Shown: in pieces, positions 55,648-63,816 of the stretch
Layout: every line of letters starts with the position of its first letter
Numbering within the stretch: the stretch's first letter is position 1
NCBI RefSeq assembly: GCF_030973515.1
Contig: NZ_JARGZA010000010.1
Span: forward strand, 1 to 64,000
Direction: 5' to 3'
Length of the DNA stretch: 64,000 nucleotides
Origin: Jannaschia maritima
GTDB lineage: Bacteria; Pseudomonadota; Alphaproteobacteria; Rhodobacterales; Rhodobacteraceae
Program-made: the position numbers and the translations under genes
Notes under the pieces: model-generated
The model's database searches: none
Told to the model about the DNA's origin: nothing
Seen by the model: the letters and a program-made list of their open reading frames with translations, nothing else

Positions 55648-56760
55648 TCAGGCCGCGCCGCTGTCCCGCAGCACGTCCAGCACCGCGTCGTGCGGCACGT
55701 CCGACGTCACGAAGGCCTGACCGATTCCGCGGGCCAGGACGAAGCGCAGCCGCCCGTCGCGGACCTTCTTGTCCTGCCCCATCAGATCGACCAGCCCCTC
55801 CGGCCCCGGCAGCCTGCCTGGCACGTCGGACAGGTCCCGGTGCAGCCCCAGGGCCGCCAGGTGCGCGCGGACGCGGGACGGATCCTCCTGGCTGCAAAGG
55901 CCCAACCGGGCCGACAAATCGAAGGCCAGTGCGCAGCCAAGGGCCACGGCTTCCCCATGCAGCAGGCGGTCGGAATAGCCCGTCGCCGCCTCCAGGGCAT
56001 GGGCGAAGGTATGCCCCAGATTCAGGAGCGCGCGGTCCCCCGCCTCCGTCTCGTCGCGCCCCACGATGTCGGCCTTCATCGCCACCGACCGTTCGACGGC
56101 ACGGGTCACCGCATCGGCCCGCCCCGCAAGCACCCCCGCGGCGTTCGTCTCCAGCCAGTCGAAGAACGCCGCATCCCCCAACAGGCCGTACTTCACGACC
56201 TCGCCGTATCCCGCGCGCATGTCGCGGTCCGGCAGCGTCGTCAGCGTTCCCGTGTCCGCCAGCACCAGCCTGGGCTGATGGAACGCCCCCACAAGGTTCT
56301 TGCCGTGGCGGGTGTTGATCGCGGTCTTGCCGCCCACCGACGAATCGACCTGTGCCAACAGCGAGGTCGGGACCTGGATCGAACCCAGCCCGCGCAGCAC
56401 GCTGGCGGCGGCGAACCCGGCCAGGTCCCCGATCACGCCCCCGCCCAGCGCCAGGACCACGTCCGCGCGTTCGGGGCGCGCATCCAGGATCCATTCGACG
56501 CAGCGGGTCAGCCCGTCCCAGGACTTCGTCCCCTCCCCCGGGGGCAGCACGAGGGCGGGCGCCGCGATGTCGCCCAGCCCCGCCCGCAGGCGGTCCAGCC
56601 ACAGATCGGCCACCCGTTCCTCCGTCACCACCAGGACGCGGCCCCGGCGGACGAACGGCCCGACCTGGGCCGCGGCGTCGTCGATCAGCCCGGGCCCGAT
56701 GCGCACGTCGTAGGTCCGCGGGCCCAGCGGCACGGTGACGGTGCGAAGATCGGCCTTCAT
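55648..56760 (-). CDS. aroB: 3-dehydroquinate synthase
   Basis: Second step of the shikimate pathway: NAD+- and Zn2+-dependent cyclisation of DAHP to 3-dehydroquinate. The 370 residues are typical. Blocks seen are VLPPGEGTKSWDGL near residue 75, VLALGGGVIGDLAGFAAA near 100-117, VPTSLLAQVDSSVGGKTAIN near 130-149, GYGEVVKYGLL near 186, and the metal His in LLNLGHTFAHALEAATGY near 240 and LHGEAVALG. It begins with ATGA overlapping the aroK stop, so aroK and aroB are translationally coupled. Confidence 0.96.
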   Translation of the reverse strand: MKADLRTVTVPLGPRTYDVRIGPGLIDDAAAQVGPFVRRGRVLVVTEERVADLWLDRLRAGLGDIAAPALVLPPGEGTKSWDGLTRCVEWILDARPERADVVLALGGGVIGDLAGFAAASVLRGLGSIQVPTSLLAQVDSSVGGKTAINTRHGKNLVGAFHQPRLVLADTGTLTTLPDRDMRAGYGEVVKYGLLGDAAFFDWLETNAAGVLAGRADAVTRAVERSVAMKADIVGRDETEAGDRALLNLGHTFAHALEAATGYSDRLLHGEAVALGCALAFDLSARLGLCSQEDPSRVRAHLAALGLHRDLSDVPGRLPGPEGLVDLMGQDKKVRDGRLRFVLARGIGQAFVTSDVPHDAVLDVLRDSGAA

Positions 56761-57320
56761 CGGACGTCCCCCAGATGGTCCGCGTCGCGCAGGGCGGCCA
56801 CGACGCGGTCCGCCATGTCGCCGACCGCATAGTCGGGATGCGCGTCCACGATCAGCGCCGCCTGCGCATAGGATGGGGAGCGGGCCGCCGTCAGCGACGC
56901 CAGCGTGGCGCGCGGGTCGTCGGTCATCAGAAGGGGCCGCGTGGTCTTGCCCCGGACCCTCGACCACAGCAGATCGACATCCGCGCGCAGCCACACCGAC
57001 ACCCCGTGGCGCGCCACGATGGCGCGGTTGCAGGGTGACAGGAACGCCCCCCCGCCGGTGGACACGATCGCGGGCTCGGCGGTCAGCAATCGGGTCAACA
57101 CCTCCGTTTCGCGGGCGCGGAAGAACGCTTCCCCGTCGCGGGCGAAGATGTCGGGGATCGACATGCGCGACGCCTCCACGATGGCGGCATCGGTGTCGCG
57201 GAACGGCACGCCCAGCCGGGCCGCGACGGCGGTCCCCACGGCGGTCTTGCCGGACCCCATCATGCCGACCAGCACGACGGGTCGACGCAGGATCGATGCG
57301 GGGGCGACGCGGTCCGACAT
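56757..57320 (-). CDS. aroK: Shikimate kinase
   Basis: Phosphorylates shikimate with ATP, fifth step of the aromatic pathway. The 187 residues are typical. The Walker A loop is LVGMMGSGKTAVGTAVA near residues 17-33, the shikimate-binding Asp is in RDTDAAIVEASRM near 41, an Arg in FRARETEVL near 66, and GGGAF near 88-92. The lid-region Arg is in RPLLMTDDPRATL near 127. Positioned upstream of aroB with ATGA overlap, a common aroK-aroB order. Its start faces the small membrane-peptide gene across an 84-nt divergent region. Confidence 0.95.
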   Translation of the reverse strand: MSDRVAPASILRRPVVLVGMMGSGKTAVGTAVAARLGVPFRDTDAAIVEASRMSIPDIFARDGEAFFRARETEVLTRLLTAEPAIVSTGGGAFLSPCNRAIVARHGVSVWLRADVDLLWSRVRGKTTRPLLMTDDPRATLASLTAARSPSYAQAALIVDAHPDYAVGDMADRVVAALRDADHLGDVR

Positions 57321-57404
57321 GGTCCACCTCTGCCCGCCCCCGCCCGGATTGCCAAGCGGGGCGATGGGGTCCAGATTGCACCGCGGGGCAACTGGGGCGG
57401 ACCG

Positions 57405-57533
57405 ATGCTGCGACTGCTGAAATACCTGTCGATCCTGCTGGTGCTGGCTGTCGCGGGCCTCTACGGCTATTCTTTCCTCCTGGAGCCGGAGCGCGGCCCC
57501 CGGACCGAGACGATCCAGATCGATGCCGGTTAG
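57405..57533 (+). CDS. 42-residue predicted membrane peptide
   Basis: A short frame with one N-terminal hydrophobic helix (MLRLLKYLSILLVLAVAGLY, residues 1-20) and a charged tail of about 15 residues ending QIDAG. Positive residues before the helix predict the N-terminus in the cytoplasm. GGGGCGGACCG lies just upstream of the ATG. Its 3' end overlaps the start of the next gene by 11 nt in a different frame, so translation is probably coupled. The amino-acid composition and placement suggest a real gene, conserved as a small partner of the xerD operon; I cannot name its family. Confidence 0.6.
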   Translation: MLRLLKYLSILLVLAVAGLYGYSFLLEPERGPRTETIQIDAG

Positions 57534-59016
57534 GGTCGCCGCGGCGCTGCTGCTGACCACGGGCCTGGCATCCGCGCAGGACGGACCGCAAAGCGCGATC
57601 CCCTGGCTGACCGATACGCTGACCCCGCCCCCCTCCGCGTCCGAGCCCGCCCCCGAACCGCTGGTGGACGAACCCATCGCCACGCTGCCCCTGAACGACG
57701 TGCGGCGCGACGCGGCGGGGCTGGTGACCGCACGTGCCACGGGGCTGCCGCAGGACGGCATCGCGGGCTCCGATCCCGCCCGCATCCGAGCACTGATCCA
57801 GTCCCAGCCCGTCCGCGCCCTGCCCGCGTTGCAGGACCTCGCGATGTCCGTGCTGCTGGCCGAACTGCAGCCGCCCGACGCGGCAGCGGACGGCGACCCG
57901 CTCTTCGCCGCGCGCATCGACGCCCTGATCCGGCGCGGCGCGGTCGAACAGGCACAGGCCCTGCTGGAGCATGCGGGCGCCGCCGCCCGCCCGGAGACCT
58001 TCGCGCGCTGGTTCGACGCGGCCCTCCTGACGGGGCGCGACGCGGATGCCTGCGCGACCCTGCGCGCCGCGCCGGGCCTGCTGGACGACCTGGCCGCCCG
58101 CGCCTTCTGCCTGACCCGCGGGGGCGACTGGGACGGCGCGGTGCTGATCCTCGACACGGCGGAGGCGGTGGGCGCGCTGGACCCGGTCCGCGGCGAGCGG
58201 CTGGAGATGTTCATGTTGCCCGAACTGTTCGACGGGGTCGCCCTGCCCCCCCTGCCGAACCCGCCCTCGCCCCTGCTGTTCCGCCTGGCCGACGGCGTGG
58301 GCGAGGCGCCGCCCACCCGGGACCTGCCGCTCGCCTTCGCGGTGGCCGACCTTCAATCGACCCGCGGGTGGAAGACGCAACTCGAAGCCGCGGAACGCCT
58401 GGCCCGCGCGGGCGCACTGGACGCGAACCGGCTACTGGCCCTCTACACCGCGGGGCGCCCTTCGGCGTCGGGCGGGGTGTGGGACCGCGCGGGGGCCGTG
58501 CAGGCGCTGGACCGCGCGGTGGTGGATGGCGATGCGGCCGCCATCGGCGCGGCGCTGGGCCCCGCCGTCGCCGCGATGGAGGAGGTGGCCCTTCTGCCGG
58601 TCCTGGCGGACCTGTATGGCGAGGCGCTGATCGACACGGTGCTGTGCGAGCCGGATCCCGGCGTCGATGCTTGGCGCCTGGCGCTCCTCGGCCCAGACGG
58701 CGCGCGGGCGGCCGCGACGAAGGACGTCCCCGACGCGGCGAACCTGCCCCATGCCGCCGCGCTCCTGCGGGGCGACCCCATCCCGGAGGGCGGCGGCCCG
58801 CTGGCCACCACCGTGGCGGAAGGCTTCGCGACCCGCACGCCCATGCGCCCCGAGGATCGCCGCCGCGAGGTGGAGCGCGCGTTGGAGGTCGCCCTGACCC
58901 TCGCGGGCGGGGCCGGGTCCGACCCGGGCGACATCGCTGCGGGCCTGTCCCGCCTGCGCAGCGTGGGCATGGACCCGTTGGCGCGCCGCGTCGCCGTTCA
59001 GATGCTGCTGCTGTGA
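57523..59016 (+). CDS. Exported helical-repeat protein of unknown function
   Basis: A 497-residue protein. The signal peptide MPVRVAAALLLTTGLASA is cleaved before QDGPQS. A proline-rich segment (residues ~35-55) is followed by alpha-helical, Ala/Leu-rich repeats without Gly-rich strands, resembling a TPR-like or solenoid fold (for example AARIDALIRRGAVEQAQALLEHAG and RAFCLTRGGDWDGAVLILDTAEA). I do not recognise a named family; similar proteins are often found just before xerD in this group. It overlaps the small membrane-peptide gene at its start and the GTG of xerD at its stop. Confidence 0.75.
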   Translation: MPVRVAAALLLTTGLASAQDGPQSAIPWLTDTLTPPPSASEPAPEPLVDEPIATLPLNDVRRDAAGLVTARATGLPQDGIAGSDPARIRALIQSQPVRALPALQDLAMSVLLAELQPPDAAADGDPLFAARIDALIRRGAVEQAQALLEHAGAAARPETFARWFDAALLTGRDADACATLRAAPGLLDDLAARAFCLTRGGDWDGAVLILDTAEAVGALDPVRGERLEMFMLPELFDGVALPPLPNPPSPLLFRLADGVGEAPPTRDLPLAFAVADLQSTRGWKTQLEAAERLARAGALDANRLLALYTAGRPSASGGVWDRAGAVQALDRAVVDGDAAAIGAALGPAVAAMEEVALLPVLADLYGEALIDTVLCEPDPGVDAWRLALLGPDGARAAATKDVPDAANLPHAAALLRGDPIPEGGGPLATTVAEGFATRTPMRPEDRRREVERALEVALTLAGGAGSDPGDIAAGLSRLRSVGMDPLARRVAVQMLLL

Positions 59017-59945
59017 CGAACTGGATCGAGATGTTCCTCGAAGCGCAGGCCGCCGAACGGGGTGCTGCGCTGAACTCGCTCCTTGCGTATCGGCGCGACC
59101 TGGACGCGTACGAACGCCACCTGCGCGGACGGGGCGCTGGCATCGCGGACGCGTCGCGGGCCGACATCGAAGGATACCTCGTGGCCTGCGAGGCCGAGGG
59201 GCTGGCCGCCTCGACGCGCGCGCGCCGCTTGTCGGCCATCCGCGGCCTCTACCGCTTCGCGCACGACGAGGGGTGGCGCGCGGACGACCCCGCGATCCGC
59301 ATCACCGGCCCCGGCAAGCGCAAGGCCCTGCCCAAGACCATGAGCGTCGAGCAGGTGGACGCCCTCCTGGGCCAGGCGGCCATGCACGAGGCCGACCCCC
59401 TCCGCCGGGCGCGGGACGTGTGCCTGTTCCAGCTCCTCTACGCGACGGGGATGCGCGTCAGCGAACTGGTGGCCCTGCCCGTGTCGGCGGCCCGCGGCGA
59501 TCCCCGGATGCTGCTGGTGCGCGGCAAGGGGAACAAGGAACGGCTGGTCCCGCTGTCGCCCCCCGCCCGCGACGCGCTGGCCGCCTGGCTGACCATCCGC
59601 GACGCGGACCAAGACGCGCGGGCTGCGGCGGGCAAGCCCACCTCGCTCCACCTGTTCCCATCGCGCGGCAAGGCGGGCCACGTCACGCGGATCTGGTTCC
59701 ATTCTCGTGTCAAGGCGCTGGCCGCCGCCGCGGGCCTCGACCCGTCGGGCATCAGCCCCCACGTCCTGCGCCACGCCTTCGCGACGCACTTGCTGTCGGG
59801 GGGCGCGGACCTGCGCGCGATCCAGGCGATGCTGGGGCATGCGGACATCGCGACGACCGAGATCTACACCCACGTCCTCGAATCGCGGCTGCAGGACCTC
59901 GTCCTGAACCACCATCCCCTCGCGCGGGGCGACGACCCGGCTTGA
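59013..59945 (+). CDS. xerD: Tyrosine recombinase XerD
   Basis: Resolves chromosome dimers at dif with XerC under FtsK control. The 310 residues are typical of Xer enzymes. The N-terminal SAM-like domain (residues 1-90) starts MTNWIEMFLEAQAAERGAALN. Catalytic residues are Arg in YATGMRVSELVAL near 147, Lys in VRGKGNKERLVPL near 172, His/Arg in HVLRHAFATHLLSGG near 250-253, His in MLGHADIATT, and the nucleophile Tyr in TEIYTHV near 285. GTG start at 59013 overlapping the previous stop (GTGA). It is a housekeeping Xer, not a phage integrase, by context and length. Confidence 0.9.
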   Translation: MTNWIEMFLEAQAAERGAALNSLLAYRRDLDAYERHLRGRGAGIADASRADIEGYLVACEAEGLAASTRARRLSAIRGLYRFAHDEGWRADDPAIRITGPGKRKALPKTMSVEQVDALLGQAAMHEADPLRRARDVCLFQLLYATGMRVSELVALPVSAARGDPRMLLVRGKGNKERLVPLSPPARDALAAWLTIRDADQDARAAAGKPTSLHLFPSRGKAGHVTRIWFHSRVKALAAAAGLDPSGISPHVLRHAFATHLLSGGADLRAIQAMLGHADIATTEIYTHVLESRLQDLVLNHHPLARGDDPA

Positions 59946-59976
59946 AGGCCGCCCCCGCCCGACCCATACACCCCCC

Positions 59977-61287
59977 ATGGAAACGGCGACCACGATGGGG
60001 ATGGGGGCGGCCTGGGGCATCGCGGCGGCGATCCTGGTGCTGTTGGCGATGTCGGCCTTCTTCTCGGGGTCCGAAACCGCGCTGACCGCCGCGTCGCGCG
60101 GCAAGCTGCGGTCCCGCGCCGACCGGGGCGAGGCGGGCGCCGCGAGCGCACTGACCATCACGGAGGACAACGAACGCCTCATCGGCTCCGTCCTGCTAGG
60201 CAACAACATCGTCAACATCCTGGCCGCCTCGCTGGCCACGGCGCTCTTCACCGCGCTCTTCGGCGAAGGCGGCGTCGCCGTGGCGACCCTGGTGATGACC
60301 GCGCTCGTGCTGATCTTCGCCGAGGTCCTGCCAAAGACCTACGCCATCTCGAACCCGGAAACGGCGGCCAGCCGCGTGGCCCCCGTGATCCGCGTGGTGG
60401 TCCGCGTCTTCGCGCCCGTCGTGGGCGTCGTGCGGGCGCTGGTCCGCGCGATCCTGCGCCTGTTCGGCGTCGACATCGACCCCGACGCCGACATCATGTC
60501 CGCCCACGAGGAGATCGTGGGCGCCATCACGCTGGGCCACACCGAAGGCGGCGTCCAGAAGGAGGACCGCGACCGCCTGCTGGGAGCGCTCGACCTGGGC
60601 GAGCGCACGGTGGAGGAGATCATGCTCCACCGCTCCAACATCGAGATGGTGGACGTCGCCGCCGAGCCGGGTGCGATCCTGGACCAGTGCCTCGCCAGCC
60701 GGCACACGCGCCTGCCCATCTTCGAGGGGGAGGCCGAGAACATCATCGGCATCGTCCACGCCAAGGACCTCTTGCGCAAGGTGGACGCGCTGGTGCGCGG
60801 ATCGGGCGGCGACATCGCCCGCATCGCCGAATTCGACATCCGCGACGTGATGACGGTGCCCTACTTCGTCCCGGAGACCACGACGCTCGACGACCAGTTG
60901 CGCCAGTTCCTGCGCCAGCACACCCACTTCGCGCTGGTCATCGACGAGTACGGCGCGCTCCAGGGCCTCATCACCCTGGAGGACATCCTGGAGGAGATCG
61001 TGGGTGAGATCACGGACGAATACGACGTCCCCGACGCCCCCACCCTGGAGCCGGAGGCCGACGGCAGCTTCGCCATCGACGGGGCCATGACGATCCGCGA
61101 CCTGAACCGCGCCGCCGACTGGAACCTCCCCGACGAGGAGGCCAACACCATCGCCGGCCTCGTCATCCACGAGGCGCAGTCGATCCCCACGGCGGGCCAG
61201 GTGTTCAGCTTCCACGGCTTCCGCTTCGAAGTGGCGGAACGCATCGCCAACCGCATCACCAAGCTGCGCATCCGCCCGCTGAACTGA
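59977..61287 (+). CDS. CNNM/CorC-type hemolysin-family transporter
   Basis: A 436-residue membrane protein of the HlyC/CorC (UPF0053/CNNM) family, linked to Mg2+/Co2+ efflux or homeostasis. The DUF21 membrane domain covers residues ~10-190 (AMSAFFSGSETALTAASRGKL and SVLLGNNIVNILAASLAT). Two CBS domains follow at ~215-345 (MLHRSNIEMVD..., IRDVMTVPYFVPETT, HFALVIDEYGALQGLITLEDILEEIVGEI). The C-terminal CorC_HlyC domain (~360-436) ends FRFEVAERIANRITKLRIRPL. The ATG at 59977 is family-like. Together with mgtE this is a second divalent-cation candidate in the window, but they are 41 kb apart. Confidence 0.92.
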   Translation: METATTMGMGAAWGIAAAILVLLAMSAFFSGSETALTAASRGKLRSRADRGEAGAASALTITEDNERLIGSVLLGNNIVNILAASLATALFTALFGEGGVAVATLVMTALVLIFAEVLPKTYAISNPETAASRVAPVIRVVVRVFAPVVGVVRALVRAILRLFGVDIDPDADIMSAHEEIVGAITLGHTEGGVQKEDRDRLLGALDLGERTVEEIMLHRSNIEMVDVAAEPGAILDQCLASRHTRLPIFEGEAENIIGIVHAKDLLRKVDALVRGSGGDIARIAEFDIRDVMTVPYFVPETTTLDDQLRQFLRQHTHFALVIDEYGALQGLITLEDILEEIVGEITDEYDVPDAPTLEPEADGSFAIDGAMTIRDLNRAADWNLPDEEANTIAGLVIHEAQSIPTAGQVFSFHGFRFEVAERIANRITKLRIRPLN

Positions 61288-61311
61288 CCGCCGCCCGGAC
61301 TGGACCCTTCC

Positions 61312-62175
61312 ATGGACCGCACCACCCTGATCGCCGCGGCCTGGATGCTGGGGGCCATCGCGTCGTTCACGTCGATGGCGGTGGGCGGGCGCCTGGTCGG
61401 CGACACCCATGACACGTTCGAGATCATGCTGTTCCGCTCGATCCTGGGCCTGGGGATCATGCTAACGGTGGCACAGGCCACGGGCGGCGTCGCCGCGCGG
61501 GTCCGCACCCGGCATCCGCGCCTGCACGTGCTGCGCAACATGACCCACTTCGCCGGGCAGAACCTGTGGTTCCTGGCCATCATGCTGGCCCCCCTGGCGC
61601 AGGTCTTCGCGATCGAGTTCACGGCACCCCTGTGGTTGCTGTTGCTCGCCCCGATGCTGCTGGGGGAACGCGTCCGCGGGGTCCAGTTCGTCGTGGCGCT
61701 GGTGGGCTTCGCGGGCGTGCTGATCGTGGCGCGTCCCTTCGGGGGCGAGCCGTCCGTGGGGCTGGTGTTCGCGGGGCTGGCGGCGTTCTTCTTCGCGGTC
61801 ACCAACCTCCTGACGCGGCGCCTGACCCGCGCGGACAGCGTCGTGACCATCCTGCTGTGGCTGACCGGCACGCAGGTCGTGTTCGGCGCGGCCTTCGCGG
61901 GCTGGGACGGGGACGTGCAATGGCCGACGGCGGCCACCCTGCCCTGGATCTGCGCCATCGGAGTCGCCGGGCTGACCGCGCATACCTGCCTGACCAACGC
62001 CTTGTCGCTGGCCCCCGCCTCCACCGTGATGCCGGTCGACTTCGCCCGCCTGCCCCTCATCGCGGTGGTGGGCGCGGTCCTGTTCGCCGAGCCGTTCGAG
62101 CCGATCGTCCTCTTGGGCGGGGCCATCGTCGTGGGGGCCGCCTGGACCAACCTGAAGCTCGCCCCGAAGGGCTGA
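61312..62175 (+). CDS. DMT-superfamily (EamA) permease
   Basis: A 287-residue inner-membrane transporter with two EamA repeats and about ten helices. The first helix is TLIAAAWMLGAIASFTSMAVGG, and the family's FAGQNLWFLAIMLAPLAQVFAIEFTAPLW lies near residues 82-110. The second repeat (residues ~150-285) ends ILLGGAIVVGAAWTNLK. The substrate is unknown. It starts 24 nt after the CNNM-like gene and may be co-transcribed. It is not closely similar to the EamA protein at 6105-7037, so the two are unlikely to be recent duplicates. Confidence 0.85.
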   Translation: MDRTTLIAAAWMLGAIASFTSMAVGGRLVGDTHDTFEIMLFRSILGLGIMLTVAQATGGVAARVRTRHPRLHVLRNMTHFAGQNLWFLAIMLAPLAQVFAIEFTAPLWLLLLAPMLLGERVRGVQFVVALVGFAGVLIVARPFGGEPSVGLVFAGLAAFFFAVTNLLTRRLTRADSVVTILLWLTGTQVVFGAAFAGWDGDVQWPTAATLPWICAIGVAGLTAHTCLTNALSLAPASTVMPVDFARLPLIAVVGAVLFAEPFEPIVLLGGAIVVGAAWTNLKLAPKG

Positions 62176-62248
62176 CTTGTTGCGGTTTTGCCACCGTGGA
62201 AAGGCCGGATGCGGCAACCCGTTCCCTGACGTCGTGTCCCGTTTGACT

Positions 62249-62269
62249 GTTGCGCGAACCGGTCGCAAC
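62249..62269. promoter_or_regulatory. Inverted repeat upstream of the FadL-type gene
   Basis: GTTGCG (62249-62254), 9 nt, CGCAAC (62264-62269), about 80-100 nt upstream of the start codon. The 21-bp span fits a dimeric repressor operator such as a TetR- or GntR-type fatty-acid regulator. The regulator is not known. Confidence 0.3.
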
Positions 62270-62349
62270 GCTCGGCCCATCACATGCGGGCCCTGGGGGA
62301 AGGGCGCGCGGCCCGCCGGACGCTCCCGGCACCCGTGGAGGAAAAACCG

Positions 62350-63777
62350 ATGAAGAAGACCGCGGCCCTGGCCACCTGCGCCATGCTCGGCACCACCGCC
62401 CTATCCCATGCCGGCGGCCTCGACCGCTCGATGCAAAGCGTGCTGCCGCTCTTCGATGCGGACGGCACGGTGTCGGTCGCGACGACGTTCGCGTTTCCGT
62501 CGCTGACGGGGCGCGACCTGAACGGCGACGCCACCTACGACGCGGGCGAGAACTTCACGCAGACGACCGTGACCTATGCCGGGGAGGTGAACGACCGCTT
62601 CAGCTTCGCCGTGATCGGGGATCAGCCGTTCGGCCTGGATTTGGATTACGGCAACACCCCGCAGTCATCCGCCCTCGGCGGCACGACCGCGGATCTCTAC
62701 GGCAACGCGCTCAGCGTGCTGGGTCGATACAAGATCACCGATCGCGTCAGCGTCTTCGGGGGCGTCCGCGCGCAGCGTGCCGGCGGAACGATCAACCTGA
62801 ACGGCGTCGGGTATTCCCGCGCGCTGGGCGCGGGCTTCGCCGGGCGGGGCCTTCTGCAAGGGATCGCGACGACGGCCGCGAATCCGAACGCGGCCCTGGC
62901 CGACCGGCAGGCCGCAGGCGGCATCCTGGCCGGGATCGATGCCGCGAACGACCAGGTCGGCGCCGTCACGGCCCTCGCGGGGGCGATCGCGGGGAACCCG
63001 ACGAACGATCCGAACGTCGCCAACCTGACGAACGCGTTGAACGCAAACACGACCCTGCAGGGGCAGTTCGGTGCGGCGCAGGGCAGCTTCGCCAACACGG
63101 CCTCGCTGCCCTTCCCCGGTTTGACGGGCAGCACCTTCCTCACGAACGACGGCTACAACGTCGATATCGATGGCGATTGGGGCGTGGGCCTGACGCTCGG
63201 CGCCGCATACGAGATTCCGGAGATCGCGCTGCGCGCGGTACTGACCTATCACTCCGAGATCATTCACGAGACCACAGCCACCGAAGCGATCAACTTCGAC
63301 GGCAACGACCTTTCGTCCAGCACCGGGCTGACGTTCGAGACGCCTCAATCCATCAACCTGGAACTGCAATCGGGCGTGGCGGAAGGCACCCTCGTCTTCG
63401 GCGGGGTCCGCTGGACCGACTGGGACGACTTCAACGTCACGCCCAGCCTTCTGTCCAGCAACCTGGCGAACATCAACGACACCTACCGTTGGACCCTGGG
63501 CGTGGCCCGGCAGTTCACCGACTCCTTCGTCGGCGTCGCCTCCCTCGTCTACGAGGAGGATCAGGGCAGCGCGTCGCAGACCCCCTTGGGGCCCACCGAC
63601 GGGATCCTCGGCCTGTCGCTCGGCGGTCGATACGAGACGGGCGCCCTGCAGATCTCCGGCGGAATCAACTATACGAAGGTCGGCGACGCCATCGTCCGGG
63701 CCGGATCGACCCCCGTCGCGATATTCGAAGGCAGCGATGCCATCGGCGTAGGTCTGAAGGTCGCCTACCAGTTCTGA
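62350..63777 (+). CDS. OmpP1/FadL-type outer-membrane transporter
   Basis: A 475-residue outer-membrane beta-barrel of the FadL family, which admits hydrophobic compounds such as long-chain fatty acids. The signal peptide MKKTAALATCAMLGTTALSHA precedes GGLDRSMQSVLPLFDADG; the short N-terminal GGLDRS region matches the plug segment of the family. Alternating strand patterns continue to the C-terminal AIGVGLKVAYQF, with the terminal Phe needed for BAM insertion. A long Ala/Asn-rich insert near residues 180-260 (AATTAANPNAALADRQAAGG, NPTNDPNVANL) may be an extracellular loop. GGAGGAA lies 6 nt before the ATG at 62350. Confidence 0.88.
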   Translation: MKKTAALATCAMLGTTALSHAGGLDRSMQSVLPLFDADGTVSVATTFAFPSLTGRDLNGDATYDAGENFTQTTVTYAGEVNDRFSFAVIGDQPFGLDLDYGNTPQSSALGGTTADLYGNALSVLGRYKITDRVSVFGGVRAQRAGGTINLNGVGYSRALGAGFAGRGLLQGIATTAANPNAALADRQAAGGILAGIDAANDQVGAVTALAGAIAGNPTNDPNVANLTNALNANTTLQGQFGAAQGSFANTASLPFPGLTGSTFLTNDGYNVDIDGDWGVGLTLGAAYEIPEIALRAVLTYHSEIIHETTATEAINFDGNDLSSSTGLTFETPQSINLELQSGVAEGTLVFGGVRWTDWDDFNVTPSLLSSNLANINDTYRWTLGVARQFTDSFVGVASLVYEEDQGSASQTPLGPTDGILGLSLGGRYETGALQISGGINYTKVGDAIVRAGSTPVAIFEGSDAIGVGLKVAYQF

Positions 63778-63786
63778 ACCACTTGT

Positions 63787-63810
63787 CGGGGGCGCGGCGA
63801 CGCGTCCCCG
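63787..63810. terminator. Strong GNRA-capped hairpin between convergent genes
   Basis: CGGGGGCGCG (63787-63796), loop GCGA (a GNRA tetraloop), CGCGTCCCCG (63801-63810), with one G-U pair. It separates the FadL-type gene from the convergent MetE-like gene. No T tract, so termination may be Rho-aided. Confidence 0.5.
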
Positions 63811-63816
63811 ATCCGT

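Noticed and set aside
55648..58380. A 910-codon minus-strand frame reading through aroB and beyond
   Set aside because: Only the last 370 codons are AroB. The upstream part is an out-of-frame shadow of aroK and of the exported-protein gene on the other strand.
59013..59945. Phage or genomic-island integrase
   Set aside because: Length, motifs and the operon with an exported protein fit chromosomal XerD. No tRNA, attachment repeat or phage gene lies nearby; tRNA-Glu is 26 kb away.
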